From an uncultured Clostridia bacterium (GTDB lineage Bacteria > Bacillota > Clostridia > UBA1381), in assembly GCA_947623955.1 (NCBI GenBank), contig CANQIP010000001.1, forward strand, positions 186,001 through 250,000: a stretch of DNA of 64,000 nucleotides, written 5' to 3'. Each line of letters opens with the position of its first letter. The stretch's first letter is position 1. The notes below the pieces were generated by a model, which was not told the origin of the DNA, did not search any database, and worked only from the letters and a program-made list of their open reading frames with translations. The position numbers and the translations under genes are program-made. This document shows, one piece after another, positions 8,953 through 17,741 of this stretch.

Positions 8953-9846
8953 TCACTCCATTCTTTTTATGTACTTAAATCCGCTTTTTATCCTCGGGAT
9001 AATCGCCAATGCGCCGCGTCCGACGTGGGTCGCGATAAGCGGGCTGAACTCGCCGTGCATCGTTATTTTCACGTCCTCGCCGAATTCTTCCTTTAACACT
9101 TCCATAGCCTCGTCGTACTTATTTTTGTCCGACTCCACTATCAGAAATTCGGGATTTTCAAAATCAACGTCCTCATCCTCTTTTATCTTTTCGACAAGCT
9201 TATGTATCAGCTTTTTCTTGCCGCGGAGCTTGTCAAGATTTTCCACAAGCCCGTTTTCTATTGTAAGTATCGGCTTGATGTCAAGGAGTGTGCCGACAAA
9301 CGCCGCCGTTTTTGACAGTCTGCCGCCCTTTTGCAGATATTCGAGCGTGTCCACGAGAAGATAGCACCGCCACGAAACTATGTACTGCTCGCAGTCCTTT
9401 ATGATTTCATCGACGCTTTTTCCCTCCGCAGCCATTTGAGCCGCGTGTACCGCCGTCTGCGCTATGTAGAGCGAGAATTTGTAAGAGTCGAAAATATGCA
9501 GATCCGCTTTCGGATTTTCCTCCATTATTTCCTCTCTCACAAGACACGCGGTATTGTACTGTCCGCTTGCCGCGCTCGACAGTGTGAAGTATATCACGCT
9601 CTCATGCTCGTCGGCCGCCTTTTTAAGATAGTCGTACATATCCGCGTAAGGTGTCTGCGAACTTCTCGGCACGCCGTCGAATTGCTCCTGCATATCGAGA
9701 AACCGGTCGTTCGTTATGTCGCGGCGCTGGACGTACTGCTCTTCGCCGAACAGCGTTATGAACGGGATAATGCCGATATTGTATTTTTCAAGCGCCTCGT
9801 CGGGTATGTCCGAGCCGGTGTCCACTATGATTTTAATATCGCTCAT
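8953..9846 (-). CDS. DegV family fatty-acid-binding protein
   Basis: This 297-residue protein has DegV landmarks: IKIIVDTGSDIPDE at the N-terminus, PRSSQTPYADMYDYLKK, YFTLSSAASGQYNTA, LEYLQKGGRLSKTAAFVGTLLDIKPIL and THVGRGALAI. DegV/FakB proteins bind fatty acids, and FakB types present them to the FakA kinase. The exact role of this member is not shown. hicB starts 6 bases after its stop, so the TA pair appears to be transcribed behind it. Confidence 0.93.
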   Translation of the reverse strand: MSDIKIIVDTGSDIPDEALEKYNIGIIPFITLFGEEQYVQRRDITNDRFLDMQEQFDGVPRSSQTPYADMYDYLKKAADEHESVIYFTLSSAASGQYNTACLVREEIMEENPKADLHIFDSYKFSLYIAQTAVHAAQMAAEGKSVDEIIKDCEQYIVSWRCYLLVDTLEYLQKGGRLSKTAAFVGTLLDIKPILTIENGLVENLDKLRGKKKLIHKLVEKIKEDEDVDFENPEFLIVESDKNKYDEAMEVLKEEFGEDVKITMHGEFSPLIATHVGRGALAIIPRIKSGFKYIKRME

Positions 9847-9870
9847 GGGATAATCTCCTTCCTTTTATGT

Positions 9871-10108
9871 ATCTACATCGGATGACCGCGAGGGTCGCCC
9901 CTACGGCGTTCGCGTTATGCGGGCGGCCGATGACCGCCCCTACGGTGTGGTGTTACGCTCGTAAGCCTCTCCTTGAGGAGAGGTGGCATTGCAAAGCAAT
10001 GACGGAGAGGTGGCAATACGCATTTTTAAGAAACCACCTCTCAGTCGCCTTCGGCGACAGCTCCCCTCAAGGGGAGCCTTCCGTAAGGGCGACCCTTGCG
10101 GTCGCCCG
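9871..10108. repeat. Interspersed palindromic repeat element (REP/MITE-like)
   Basis: This 240-base intergenic stretch is a nest of short hairpins. CCTCTCCTTGAGGAGAGG, CCTTCGGCGACAG and CTCCCCTCAAGGGGAG arms are separated by GGCATTGCAAAGCAATG. Flanking pieces repeat CGCCCCTACGG twice and GGGCGACCC/GGTCGCCC. No protein is evident. The pattern resembles GC-rich palindromic repeats scattered between genes in many gut Clostridia. I see only one copy in this window. Confidence 0.6.
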
Positions 10109-10114
10109 TTAGAA

Positions 10115-10606
10115 CTACCATGTAAATTTCGTTAACTGCCCCAATTTCTTCAAATTATCAAACCCCTGCTGCCGTAACGCCTCGTACACAATCACCGCGA
10201 CGGAGTTTGACAAATTCAGACTGCGCGCGTCGGGTATCATCGGTATTCTTATACAGCGTTCCTCATGCTCGTGCAGAAGTTCCTCGGGAAGTCCCGCGTC
10301 CTCGCGCCCGAACATCAGGTAGTCGTTGTCCTTATATTCAACATCAACGTATGTGTGCGGCGCTTTCGTTGTCGCGTAGAAGTAACGCGCACCCTCAGTC
10401 TTTTCAAAAAAGTCAGCCAAATTATCGTAATACTTGACATTCAGTAAATGCCAGTAATCGAGCCCCGCGCGCTTTAAATTCTTGTCCGTAATCTGAAACG
10501 CCGTCGGACGGACTATGTGCAAGCCGCACCCCGTCGCCGCGCAGGTGCGAGCTATGTTGCCGGTATTCTGCGGAATACGCGGCTCCACCAATACTATATT
10601 AAACAA
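10115..10606 (-). CDS. trmL: tRNA (cytidine/uridine-34 2'-O)-methyltransferase
   Basis: TrmL is a SPOUT-class enzyme that 2'-O-methylates the wobble base of tRNA-Leu. The 163-residue protein shows VLVEPRIPQNTGNIARTCAATG, the knot motifs YLMFGREDAGLPEELL and IPMIPDARSLNLSNSVAVIVYEALRQ, and has the family length. It is 15 bases downstream of the DUF362 gene. Confidence 0.94.
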   Translation of the reverse strand: MFNIVLVEPRIPQNTGNIARTCAATGCGLHIVRPTAFQITDKNLKRAGLDYWHLLNVKYYDNLADFFEKTEGARYFYATTKAPHTYVDVEYKDNDYLMFGREDAGLPEELLHEHEERCIRIPMIPDARSLNLSNSVAVIVYEALRQQGFDNLKKLGQLTKFTW

Positions 10607-10621
10607 GCGATACCATATCCT

Positions 10622-11761
10622 TTACTTCAGAAATTTCAGCATAAATCTGTTAAGCAGCGGCCGTTTTATCCCCACCGCCCTCTGCGGACAAAGCTCCTGA
10701 CAGCAGAAACATTTTATGCACTTCTTTTTATCTATAACAGGCTTGCCGACCGCCATGCTTATCGCCTTCGGCGGACAGCAATTTGCGCACGCGCCGCACT
10801 TTACGCATGTTTTGTAATCTATTTTCGGACGCGACGCAAGAGCGTTTTTCGCCCACGCGTTTACCGCCGGCGGCAGCGACAGCAGCCTTAAAAGGTTAAA
10901 ATGGCTCTCCGGCTTTACGAAATCACGCATAATAAGCGGTTCGAACGGTTCACCGACCGTTTCGACCTCGCCCGTAAGTCCGCGCTCGATCGACTCCCTT
11001 ACCGTGTCAACCTCGTCGGGCGCGTATCCTATAAGCTCGCATGCAGTTTTGTCGAGCGCGTACGCGTTCGCGGACGCCATTACCAGTCCTATATGGCGGC
11101 TCTGTCCGGCAGTCGGCCCGTTGCCTTCCATGCCCCACACCGCGTCCATTATGCTGAGCGTCGGCTTGACGCACTCGCACAAATCCACGAGCATTGAACA
11201 GAACGCGCGGCGGTCGTCGAGCCTGAAATGCAGTTCCGCCTTGTGCGTGCCGGGTATTACGCCAAACAGATTTTTTACCGCGCCCGTGTAGCTTGTCATC
11301 GCGTGCGTTTTGAGTTTCGGCAGCGAAATTATAACATCCACCTCCAGCGCGGGATTGATTATCGGTATTTGCTTTATCGTCCTGCCCTCGGAAAAATGCA
11401 CCTCGGTAAACGATGTATCATAATTCAGTACCGCGCCCGTTCCCTCTATAGCTTTGTCAACGCCGCACGCGGAGTACACGCCCTTTAAAATTGCGGCGTT
11501 ATACGGGCCGCCGGGGCTTTCGGCAACGGTCACCTTACCGCCCGCGTCCTCGGCAAGTTCGATTACTGCGCGGAGAATATCGGGATGCGTTGTTACCGCC
11601 TCGTCGGGATTTTTCCGCGACACGAGATTGGGCTTTATAAGAACCTTGTCGCCCTTTTTCACAAACCGACCGATACCGCCGATAAGCCCGACCGCTTTTC
11701 TTACCGCGTCCGCCGAATCGCCGTAGCGTCCGCATTTTACGATTGAAACAGTATCGGTCAT
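10622..11761 (-). CDS. DUF362 protein with C-terminal 2[4Fe-4S] ferredoxin domain
   Basis: This 379-residue protein has the DUF362 core (DKVLIKPNLV, THPDILRAVIELA, SLPKLKTHAMTSYTGAVKN, DAVWGMEGNGPTAGQ), then two CxxCxxCxxxC(P) clusters: CVKCGACANCCPPKAI and CIKCFCCQELCPQRAV. These should bind two [4Fe-4S] centres. The family is common in anaerobes and the reaction is not established. The next gene, trmL, is probably co-transcribed. Confidence 0.88.
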   Translation of the reverse strand: MTDTVSIVKCGRYGDSADAVRKAVGLIGGIGRFVKKGDKVLIKPNLVSRKNPDEAVTTHPDILRAVIELAEDAGGKVTVAESPGGPYNAAILKGVYSACGVDKAIEGTGAVLNYDTSFTEVHFSEGRTIKQIPIINPALEVDVIISLPKLKTHAMTSYTGAVKNLFGVIPGTHKAELHFRLDDRRAFCSMLVDLCECVKPTLSIMDAVWGMEGNGPTAGQSRHIGLVMASANAYALDKTACELIGYAPDEVDTVRESIERGLTGEVETVGEPFEPLIMRDFVKPESHFNLLRLLSLPPAVNAWAKNALASRPKIDYKTCVKCGACANCCPPKAISMAVGKPVIDKKKCIKCFCCQELCPQRAVGIKRPLLNRFMLKFLK

Positions 11762-11879
11762 ATAATCGCACCTCGCAGGACAATAGTTTCACGTATATAT
11801 TATACTATATTCTTTGTTATTTTTCAACAGTTATGTGAATTATTGCAGGAATAAAAGTTTGAACGCTTTATCGTCCGCC

Positions 11880-11908
11880 TTGATTTTCCCTGCCGAGTGA
11901 TGTATAAT
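11880..11908 (+). promoter_or_regulatory. Predicted sigma-A promoter of the stalk-protein genes
   Basis: TTGATT at 11880-11885 and TATAAT at 11903-11908 are 17 bases apart, 22 bases before the first ATG. Confidence 0.65.
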
Positions 11909-11929
11909 ACACTAAAAGGGGGATTTTCC

Positions 11930-12679
11930 ATGAAAAGATTTACTTTAGGCTTTATTATCGGCGGCATTGTCTGCTCCGCACTGACGGGCTTTGCTGTTGA
12001 ATACGCTGTTACCGCGAACCCGTTCCCTATCAAGGTTGACAGCGTTGAGAAGTCCATAGAGGGCTACAACATAAACGACAGCACATACTTTAAACTGCGC
12101 GACATCGCCGACGCAGTGGGCGGATTTACGGTCGGTTTTGTGAATAACACAATCACAATCAGCACACAAGCCACGCCACCCGAACCCGCAAACACCGACG
12201 GAGCTATCACAATTTACGAAGGTCAAACACGCGATAACCGCCTCGCAAGAGAGGGCGACACATTCGTCAAAGCTGATGGTACGCAGATAGTGTTAAAGAA
12301 AGATGAAGTAACAGGCGTGTTGGGGTATGGACAAGGCGTTGCGCCGGATGTAGGTTTAATGGATGAGATAGGACAGGGCGATGCCAAATTTACTGCTCCT
12401 TTAACGGCTAACGGAAGATTAACAACCGGTAAATACGGATCTGATTCGGTAGGTAAAGAAACAAGTGATACACTGTATTTGATAAATCCTTTAACCGGTG
12501 AGGGTCATTGGGATAATGAATGGTCTGTTATTGCTATGAAAACACGTCCTCAAGTTCCCGGTACAGCGTTTGGTGAGATTTCAGAAGATAAGAACTTTAT
12601 ATGGGATGAGGACGGCTGGGTAACTTTGGCTTGTGATAACGGACGCAGTATATTAGAGTATGTCAATACACATCAGTAA
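11930..12679 (+). CDS. Exported protein with copper-amine-oxidase-N-like stalk domain, copy 1
   Basis: This 249-residue protein begins with a signal peptide (MKRFTLGFIIGGIVCSALTG). A stalk-like domain follows (NPFPIKVDSVEKSIEGYNIN, TYFKLRDIADAVGG, VGFVNNTITIST), a type found in many clostridial surface proteins. The C-terminal half (from about residue 95) has no recognised fold; it includes TIYEGQTRDNRLAREGDTF and VLGYGQGVAPDVG. The ATG has AAAGGGGG 8 bases upstream. A close paralogue follows 18 bases later, so this is a recent tandem duplication. Function unknown. Confidence 0.75.
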   Translation: MKRFTLGFIIGGIVCSALTGFAVEYAVTANPFPIKVDSVEKSIEGYNINDSTYFKLRDIADAVGGFTVGFVNNTITISTQATPPEPANTDGAITIYEGQTRDNRLAREGDTFVKADGTQIVLKKDEVTGVLGYGQGVAPDVGLMDEIGQGDAKFTAPLTANGRLTTGKYGSDSVGKETSDTLYLINPLTGEGHWDNEWSVIAMKTRPQVPGTAFGEISEDKNFIWDEDGWVTLACDNGRSILEYVNTHQ

Positions 12680-12697
12680 TAGCAAGGGGGATTTTTT

Positions 12698-13453
12698 ATG
12701 AAAAGATTTGCTTTAGGTTTTATCATAGGCGGTATTATTTGTTCCGCGCTGACGGGATTTGCGGTAGAATATGCCGTTACGGCGAACCCGTTCCCGATTA
12801 AGGTTGACGGCGTTTCTAAGTCAATCGAAGGCTACAACATCAACGACAGTACATATTTCAAACTGCGCGACATCGCCGACGCGGTAGGCGGTTTTACGGT
12901 TGGTTTTGTGAATAATACGATTACCATAAGCACATCGCAAGCCGAGCAGTCCGAACAACCACCTGAACCCGCAAATACCGACGGAGCTATCACGATATAT
13001 GAGGGTCAGCCGAGAGATAACCGCCTCGCGAAAGAGGGGGATATATTTGTCAAGGCAGATGGTACAGAGATAGTGTTAAAGAAAGATGAAGTAACAGGCG
13101 TGTTGGGGTATGGACAAGGCGTTGCACCGGATGTCGGTATAATGGATGAGGTAGGACAAGGAGACCAGATAACTACAAGTCCTTTAACAGCTAATGGTAA
13201 GCTAACAACAGGAAAATATGGACTTAATTCAGTGGGTAAAAATGTTAGTGATTCGCAGTATCAAGTAAATATTTTAACAGGTGAAGGTCATTGGGATAGT
13301 GAATGGGCAGTAATAAGTCAATATACAAGTCCCAAAGAGGCAGGAACAGAAGTAGGAGAAATATCTGCAGATAAGAATTATTTTTGGGATAGTATGGATT
13401 GGGTATTAGTTTCTGAACATCCTGAATATGCAGACATATTCAAAGTAAATTAA
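12698..13453 (+). CDS. Exported stalk-domain protein, copy 2
   Basis: This 251-residue paralogue of the preceding gene has the same signal peptide (MKRFALGFIIGGIICSALTG) and near-identical stalk and central regions. A short insertion (QAEQSEQPPEP) lies before the unique half. The C-terminal 90 residues diverge more, and codon use there becomes AT-rich, suggesting that region evolves faster. It is co-transcribed with copy 1. Function unknown. Confidence 0.75.
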   Translation: MKRFALGFIIGGIICSALTGFAVEYAVTANPFPIKVDGVSKSIEGYNINDSTYFKLRDIADAVGGFTVGFVNNTITISTSQAEQSEQPPEPANTDGAITIYEGQPRDNRLAKEGDIFVKADGTEIVLKKDEVTGVLGYGQGVAPDVGIMDEVGQGDQITTSPLTANGKLTTGKYGLNSVGKNVSDSQYQVNILTGEGHWDSEWAVISQYTSPKEAGTEVGEISADKNYFWDSMDWVLVSEHPEYADIFKVN

Positions 13454-13531
13454 AAGAAAACAGAAAATATAAGGAAAGTATAATTATATCAACCTTAGTT
13501 GCCTAAAAAGATATTGGCATACAAAAAAGTA

Positions 13532-13560
13532 TTGACAAAAGATATAAAATGTGGTATAAT
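13532..13560 (+). promoter_or_regulatory. Strong sigma-A promoter for the tail-like genes
   Basis: TTGACA at 13532-13537 and TATAAT at 13555-13560 are 17 bases apart. The leader of about 95 bases contains a small hairpin (GATACG/CGTATC around 13570-13588) before GGAGG and the ATG at 13660. Confidence 0.75.
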
Positions 13561-13659
13561 ATCTTTATAAGATACGAAAAACCCGTATCGCAGATTATCT
13601 TCTGAATTTATATGTTTGAGGTATGAAACGGGGAGGCATACCAAAGTAAGGAGGATAAA

Positions 13660-13932
13660 ATGGCTACTATTTTACTTAAAAGGGGACAGACAAAGAACAT
13701 CGGCTCTCTTAAACTCCAAGAAGGAGAGGCTGCGATTGCGTACAATGAAGACAAAAGCACAGCGCACCTCTACGTCGGAGGCGCGAACAGCACACCCGTA
13801 TCCGTCGAAACCAACGTCAAGGCGGCGGCTGTTACCGAAGACAGCACGCACCGCTTTACAACCGATACGGAAAAGTCAACGTGGAACGCAAAACTCGGCG
13901 CGGACAGCACGGTTGACGGCGGCACGTTTTAA
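13660..13932 (+). CDS. Short phage-tail-like protein
   Basis: This 90-residue protein (ATILLKRGQTKNI, EGEAAIAYNEDKSTAHLYVGG, THRFTTDTEKSTWNAKLG) resembles the N-terminal attachment segment of phage tail fibres, which often start MA.I.LKRG. It shares that opening with the next gene (MANRIQLKRG), so it may be a truncated or minimal relative. AAGGAGG precedes the ATG. No other phage morphogenesis gene is nearby. Confidence 0.6.
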   Translation: MATILLKRGQTKNIGSLKLQEGEAAIAYNEDKSTAHLYVGGANSTPVSVETNVKAAAVTEDSTHRFTTDTEKSTWNAKLGADSTVDGGTF

Positions 13933-13944
13933 GGAGGGTGAGCC

Positions 13945-15507
13945 ATGGCCAACAGAATACAATTAAAACGCGGCGTTAAGTCCAAGCTCCCGACGCTCAC
14001 ACAGGGCGAACCCGCGTACACGACCGACACGCACGAATTATATGTCGGCACGGGCGGCGGCAACGTCAACATGGGCGGTACGCATTGGTACAGCGGCACG
14101 GATATGACCGGCGCGTCGGGTACGTACAGCTACGGCGACTGTCCGCTCGTCAAACTTGGAGATATGTATTTGAACACCTCAAACGGAAACGTGTACGAAT
14201 GTACGACCGCAGGCAGCGGCACAAGCGCAAAGTGGACATACCGCGGCTGCCTTAAAGGCGCGGCAGGCGCACAGGGCGCAACAGGCGCGCAAGGTCCGAA
14301 AGGCGACACGGGGCCGCAGGGCCCGCAGGGTCCTGCGGGAACGACGGCGGCGAAACTCACAACGCCGCGTGCGATAGACGGCGTTGACTTCGACGGCTCG
14401 GGTGCAATCACGCATTACGGCGTATGTTCCACACCGGCGGCAACGGCGGCTAAGACCGTCAGCATATCGGGATTCAAACTCGTTAAGGGTGCGGTTGTGT
14501 TTGTGACATTCACGTATGAAAATACGGCGAACAGTCCCACGCTGAATGTAAACGGCACGGGTGCAATCAGTATGCGCGAACAGAGAGGAGGGGCCCTGAA
14601 TAAAAATCTGATAAACCCCAACAGCATGTACATGTTTGTATACGACGGCACATATTATCGGCTCGTGGGAGCTCTTAACTATGCCTCCGATTCGGGCAGT
14701 GTCTGTTTCGGCGGCTCGGAAATTACCGCAGACGGCACTCTTTCGGTTTGCCTGGGAGGCGAACTTAACAAGGCTAACGGTCTTTATTCCGCGTGCATAG
14801 CCGGTATGGCAAATGAGGCGACTCATTATCAGACAAAACTGGGAATTTACTCCACTGAGGGCACATATAGCGATTATTTTATTGTCGGAAACGGAAGTAT
14901 GTCAAGCAGATCCCGCTCCAACGCGTTCAGAGTTGACAACGCCGGCAAGGTATACGGCAAAGCCGCGTTCAACTCCACCGGCGCGGACTATGCGGAGCTG
15001 TTCGAGTGGCTCGACGGCAATCCCGAAAACGAGGACAGAATAGGATTGTTCGTGACGCTTGACGGCGAAAAGATACGTCTTGCGAACGCGGACGACGATT
15101 ACATACTCGGAGCGATTTCGGGCGCGCCCGGCGTTGTCGGCAACAACCATTCCGAAACGTGGCAGGGTATGTGGCTGACGGATATATACGGCAGAGTGCA
15201 AAAGCATACGGTTCACGTCGACGCGAAATACGATGATGAGGGGAACGTCATATGCGAGGCGCACGATATTGTCGAGCCGATAATAAATCCCGACTACAAC
15301 GCCGACGAGAAGTACATCCCGCGCGAGGAAAGACCCGAATGGGGCATAGTCGGTATGATGGGGCAGCTTATCGTGATCGACGACGGCACTTGCGAGGTAA
15401 ACGGCTGCTGCAAGGTCGCGGACGGCGGCACCGCTACCGCGAGCGAGAACGGCTGGCGAGTAATCGCAAGAATTGACGACACGCATGTGAAGGTGCTGTT
15501 TAGGTAA
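13945..15507 (+). CDS. Tail-fibre-like protein with collagen-like repeats and Peptidase_G2-type C-terminus
   Basis: This 520-residue protein has a tail-fibre start (IQLKRGVKSKLPTLTQGEPAYTTDTHELYVG), about nine collagen-like G-X-Y triplets around residues 110-133 (GATGAQGPKGDTGPQGPQ), a beta-rich middle, a YadA-head-like segment (GGSEITADGTLSVCLGGELNKANG), and a C-terminal Peptidase_G2-like autoprocessing region (STGADYAELFEW, LFVTLDGEKIRLANADDDYILGAISGAPGVVGN). Such ends self-cleave after trimerisation in phage tail spikes. It stands apart from any phage, next to an export cassette. It could be a domesticated surface fibre. Confidence 0.7.
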   Translation: MANRIQLKRGVKSKLPTLTQGEPAYTTDTHELYVGTGGGNVNMGGTHWYSGTDMTGASGTYSYGDCPLVKLGDMYLNTSNGNVYECTTAGSGTSAKWTYRGCLKGAAGAQGATGAQGPKGDTGPQGPQGPAGTTAAKLTTPRAIDGVDFDGSGAITHYGVCSTPAATAAKTVSISGFKLVKGAVVFVTFTYENTANSPTLNVNGTGAISMREQRGGALNKNLINPNSMYMFVYDGTYYRLVGALNYASDSGSVCFGGSEITADGTLSVCLGGELNKANGLYSACIAGMANEATHYQTKLGIYSTEGTYSDYFIVGNGSMSSRSRSNAFRVDNAGKVYGKAAFNSTGADYAELFEWLDGNPENEDRIGLFVTLDGEKIRLANADDDYILGAISGAPGVVGNNHSETWQGMWLTDIYGRVQKHTVHVDAKYDDEGNVICEAHDIVEPIINPDYNADEKYIPREERPEWGIVGMMGQLIVIDDGTCEVNGCCKVADGGTATASENGWRVIARIDDTHVKVLFR

Positions 15508-15524
15508 TATTTATTCCTACATAA

Positions 15525-15556
15525 AAAGGACGATTGCAGCTGCAATCGTCTTTTTT
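15525..15556. terminator. Rho-independent terminator, probably bidirectional
   Basis: GACGATTGCAG/CTGCAATCGTC is an 11-bp perfect hairpin followed by TTTTTT on the plus strand and preceded by an A run for the minus strand. It separates the convergent tail-like gene and the NHLM ABC gene. Confidence 0.85.
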
Positions 15557-15605
15557 CTGCGGTTGTTACGGTATTTGCTGACGCCATACGGTTCTTTGCG
15601 AACAA

Positions 15606-17741
15606 TCACGATAAATTCGCAATTTGCTTTTTCGCAAATTTTTTCAATAACCCTTCGTTGTCTTTCAGTTCGTCAAACGTACCCTCCTGTGCGATCACCC
15701 CATTATCCATAACAAAAATTTTGTCGCATTTCTCGATTGTGGACAATCTGTGCGCCACTATGATTTTTGTACATTTGAGATTGTTTATGCCGTCTATAAC
15801 CTTTGCCTGCGTAACATTGTCAAGCGCGCTCGTCGCCTCGTCAAAAATGAGTATCGAGGGGTTGTTGATAATCGCACGGGCAATAAGCAGTCTTTGTCTC
15901 TGTCCGCCGGAAAGAGTGCAGTTGTCTTGGCTTACGGGCGTGTGCAGACCCATCGGCAGCGCGGCTATATCTTCTTTAAGTCCCGCCGTTTCCACGGCTC
16001 TGTCCACTTCTTCCATGCTCGCGTTCGGCTTTGTTATCGTGATATTTGAATAAATATCACCCGATATAAGTCCGGAGTTTTGCAGAACAACGCCGATGTT
16101 TTGGCGGCAGCTCTTTAAATCCAACTCGCGCAAATCAAATCCGTCTATGTATATGCTGCCCTCGTTCGGGCTTTCAAACCCGAGCAGCAGTCTTATCAGC
16201 GTCGATTTCCCGCAGCCAGACACACCGATAATTCCCACGCTTTCACCCGCCTTAATGCTCGCGGACAGTCCTTTTAAAATATATGGGGCGTCCTCGCCGT
16301 AGCGGAAATACAAGTCCGTTACAGTTATGTCTCCGCGGAGCTTATCGGGTCTTTTTTTGCCCGAACCGTATTCCTCACATTCCGCGGTAAGCATAGGCTT
16401 TATGAGCGAGTACGACGAACGGAAACCCGCTGTCATTCGTATAATAACCGACGCGCCCGCGCTCGCTGCGGTAAACGCGCCGTAAGCGGCTGAAAACGCG
16501 ATATAGTTCGGCGCTTTCAGTTCCGCGCCGAACAGGAATACAGCGGCGGTCGCGAATACCCTTATCATCTTGTAAATCACGTCGGCGTATTTCAGCGGGA
16601 ACGGCTTAATCTCCTTTTGAGAAACGTCGGCATAGCGTTCGCTCCATCTCCGCATTACGCGAGTTTCGGCTCCGCTGAGCTTTATTTGCTCGATGCCGGA
16701 AAACATTTCGTAGCAAAAGCCCGACATTCCCGACAGCGACCCCGAATAGTTTTTCATCCATTTTGAGTTTAAAATGCCCTCCGCAGCCATCATGGCGTAC
16801 TGAATTATAGTCACTATGATTATCAAGGGGAACAGCGCGGGCGCGTAGATGTAAATCTGTATCAGATAGACAAAAGACAGTATAACGCCTATGCAGACGC
16901 TTATACTCTCAACCGATACTATCTGCGTTACATCCGAAAATTCCATTATCATCCGCGACAGCTCGCCCGATTTTACATTATTAAAAAATTCCGGCTTGAG
17001 TGAAAGCATACGCGAGAATATGGCGCTTTGAACGTATGTGGTCGTGCGCAGCATCGTGTTCGTCAAAATCAGCGACCGAACAAGCCCGAGTAAGGCGGAA
17101 AGCAACACTGCCGAAAACACGAGCGCGGCTGCTGCCGGCGCGTCGGAAACCGCGCCCGACGGCACTATTACCGAAAATATAAAGCTGTTCGCCCACGGCA
17201 GCATCATTCCGGCCGCCGTCGTCAGGGCGGCGGCTATGAATACGGTAAGCCTGTCGCGTTTGGAGCTGCACTTCGCCATGAACAAAACCAAATCGCGCAT
17301 CGTGATTTTTCCGTTTTTCATCACCTTATAAAAATACATCGCGTTATTGGTGAATAAGTCCGCGTTTTTGCGCGTTATGCGTGATTTTTTGCCGTTATCC
17401 GTATAATCGCACGTGCCGTCGACATTCGGCGTTACCGCGACCCAATGACCCCGCACGGTTTTTACCAGCATGGGAATTACGGATGCCGTGTACCAATCCT
17501 TGTCAAGTTCAACGTAACGTATTTTGATGAATAATTTCTCCTCTATGTGCCGGAGTTGTTCCGACATGGGAAGTTCGGTGTTCACGCGTTCCTTTTCGTT
17601 CAGAAATTTCAGTATGGCGTTAATTCCGTCGCAGTCGGTCTTTTCGTTTAAAACGGACTCCATGTTTTCATATATTTTTTGCCGCGCCTCGCGATTTTTA
17701 CGTTGTATGCGCTCGTTTTCTTCCTTTATTTTTGTCATCAT
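15606..17741 (-). CDS. NHLM-type export ABC transporter, ATP-binding/permease (no peptidase)
   Basis: This 711-residue protein has an N-terminal cytoplasmic region of about 165 residues without a C39 Cys. Six membrane helices follow (for example AALTTAAGMMLPWANSFIFSVIV), then an ABC ATPase with Walker A GVSGCGKST, signature LSGGQRQR, Walker B ILIFDEATSALD and the switch His in VAHRLST. It matches the second ABC subunit of NHLM bacteriocin/RiPP export cassettes. Its ATG directly abuts the stop of the upstream gene. I see no precursor peptide nearby. Confidence 0.82.
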   Translation of the reverse strand: MMTKIKEENERIQRKNREARQKIYENMESVLNEKTDCDGINAILKFLNEKERVNTELPMSEQLRHIEEKLFIKIRYVELDKDWYTASVIPMLVKTVRGHWVAVTPNVDGTCDYTDNGKKSRITRKNADLFTNNAMYFYKVMKNGKITMRDLVLFMAKCSSKRDRLTVFIAAALTTAAGMMLPWANSFIFSVIVPSGAVSDAPAAAALVFSAVLLSALLGLVRSLILTNTMLRTTTYVQSAIFSRMLSLKPEFFNNVKSGELSRMIMEFSDVTQIVSVESISVCIGVILSFVYLIQIYIYAPALFPLIIIVTIIQYAMMAAEGILNSKWMKNYSGSLSGMSGFCYEMFSGIEQIKLSGAETRVMRRWSERYADVSQKEIKPFPLKYADVIYKMIRVFATAAVFLFGAELKAPNYIAFSAAYGAFTAASAGASVIIRMTAGFRSSYSLIKPMLTAECEEYGSGKKRPDKLRGDITVTDLYFRYGEDAPYILKGLSASIKAGESVGIIGVSGCGKSTLIRLLLGFESPNEGSIYIDGFDLRELDLKSCRQNIGVVLQNSGLISGDIYSNITITKPNASMEEVDRAVETAGLKEDIAALPMGLHTPVSQDNCTLSGGQRQRLLIARAIINNPSILIFDEATSALDNVTQAKVIDGINNLKCTKIIVAHRLSTIEKCDKIFVMDNGVIAQEGTFDELKDNEGLLKKFAKKQIANLS

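Noticed and set aside
13660-13932. Precursor peptide for the NHLM exporter
   Set aside because: It resembles a tail-fibre N-terminus, and its G-G pair lies in a beta-rich segment rather than after a helical leader; it is also in a separate divergent transcript.
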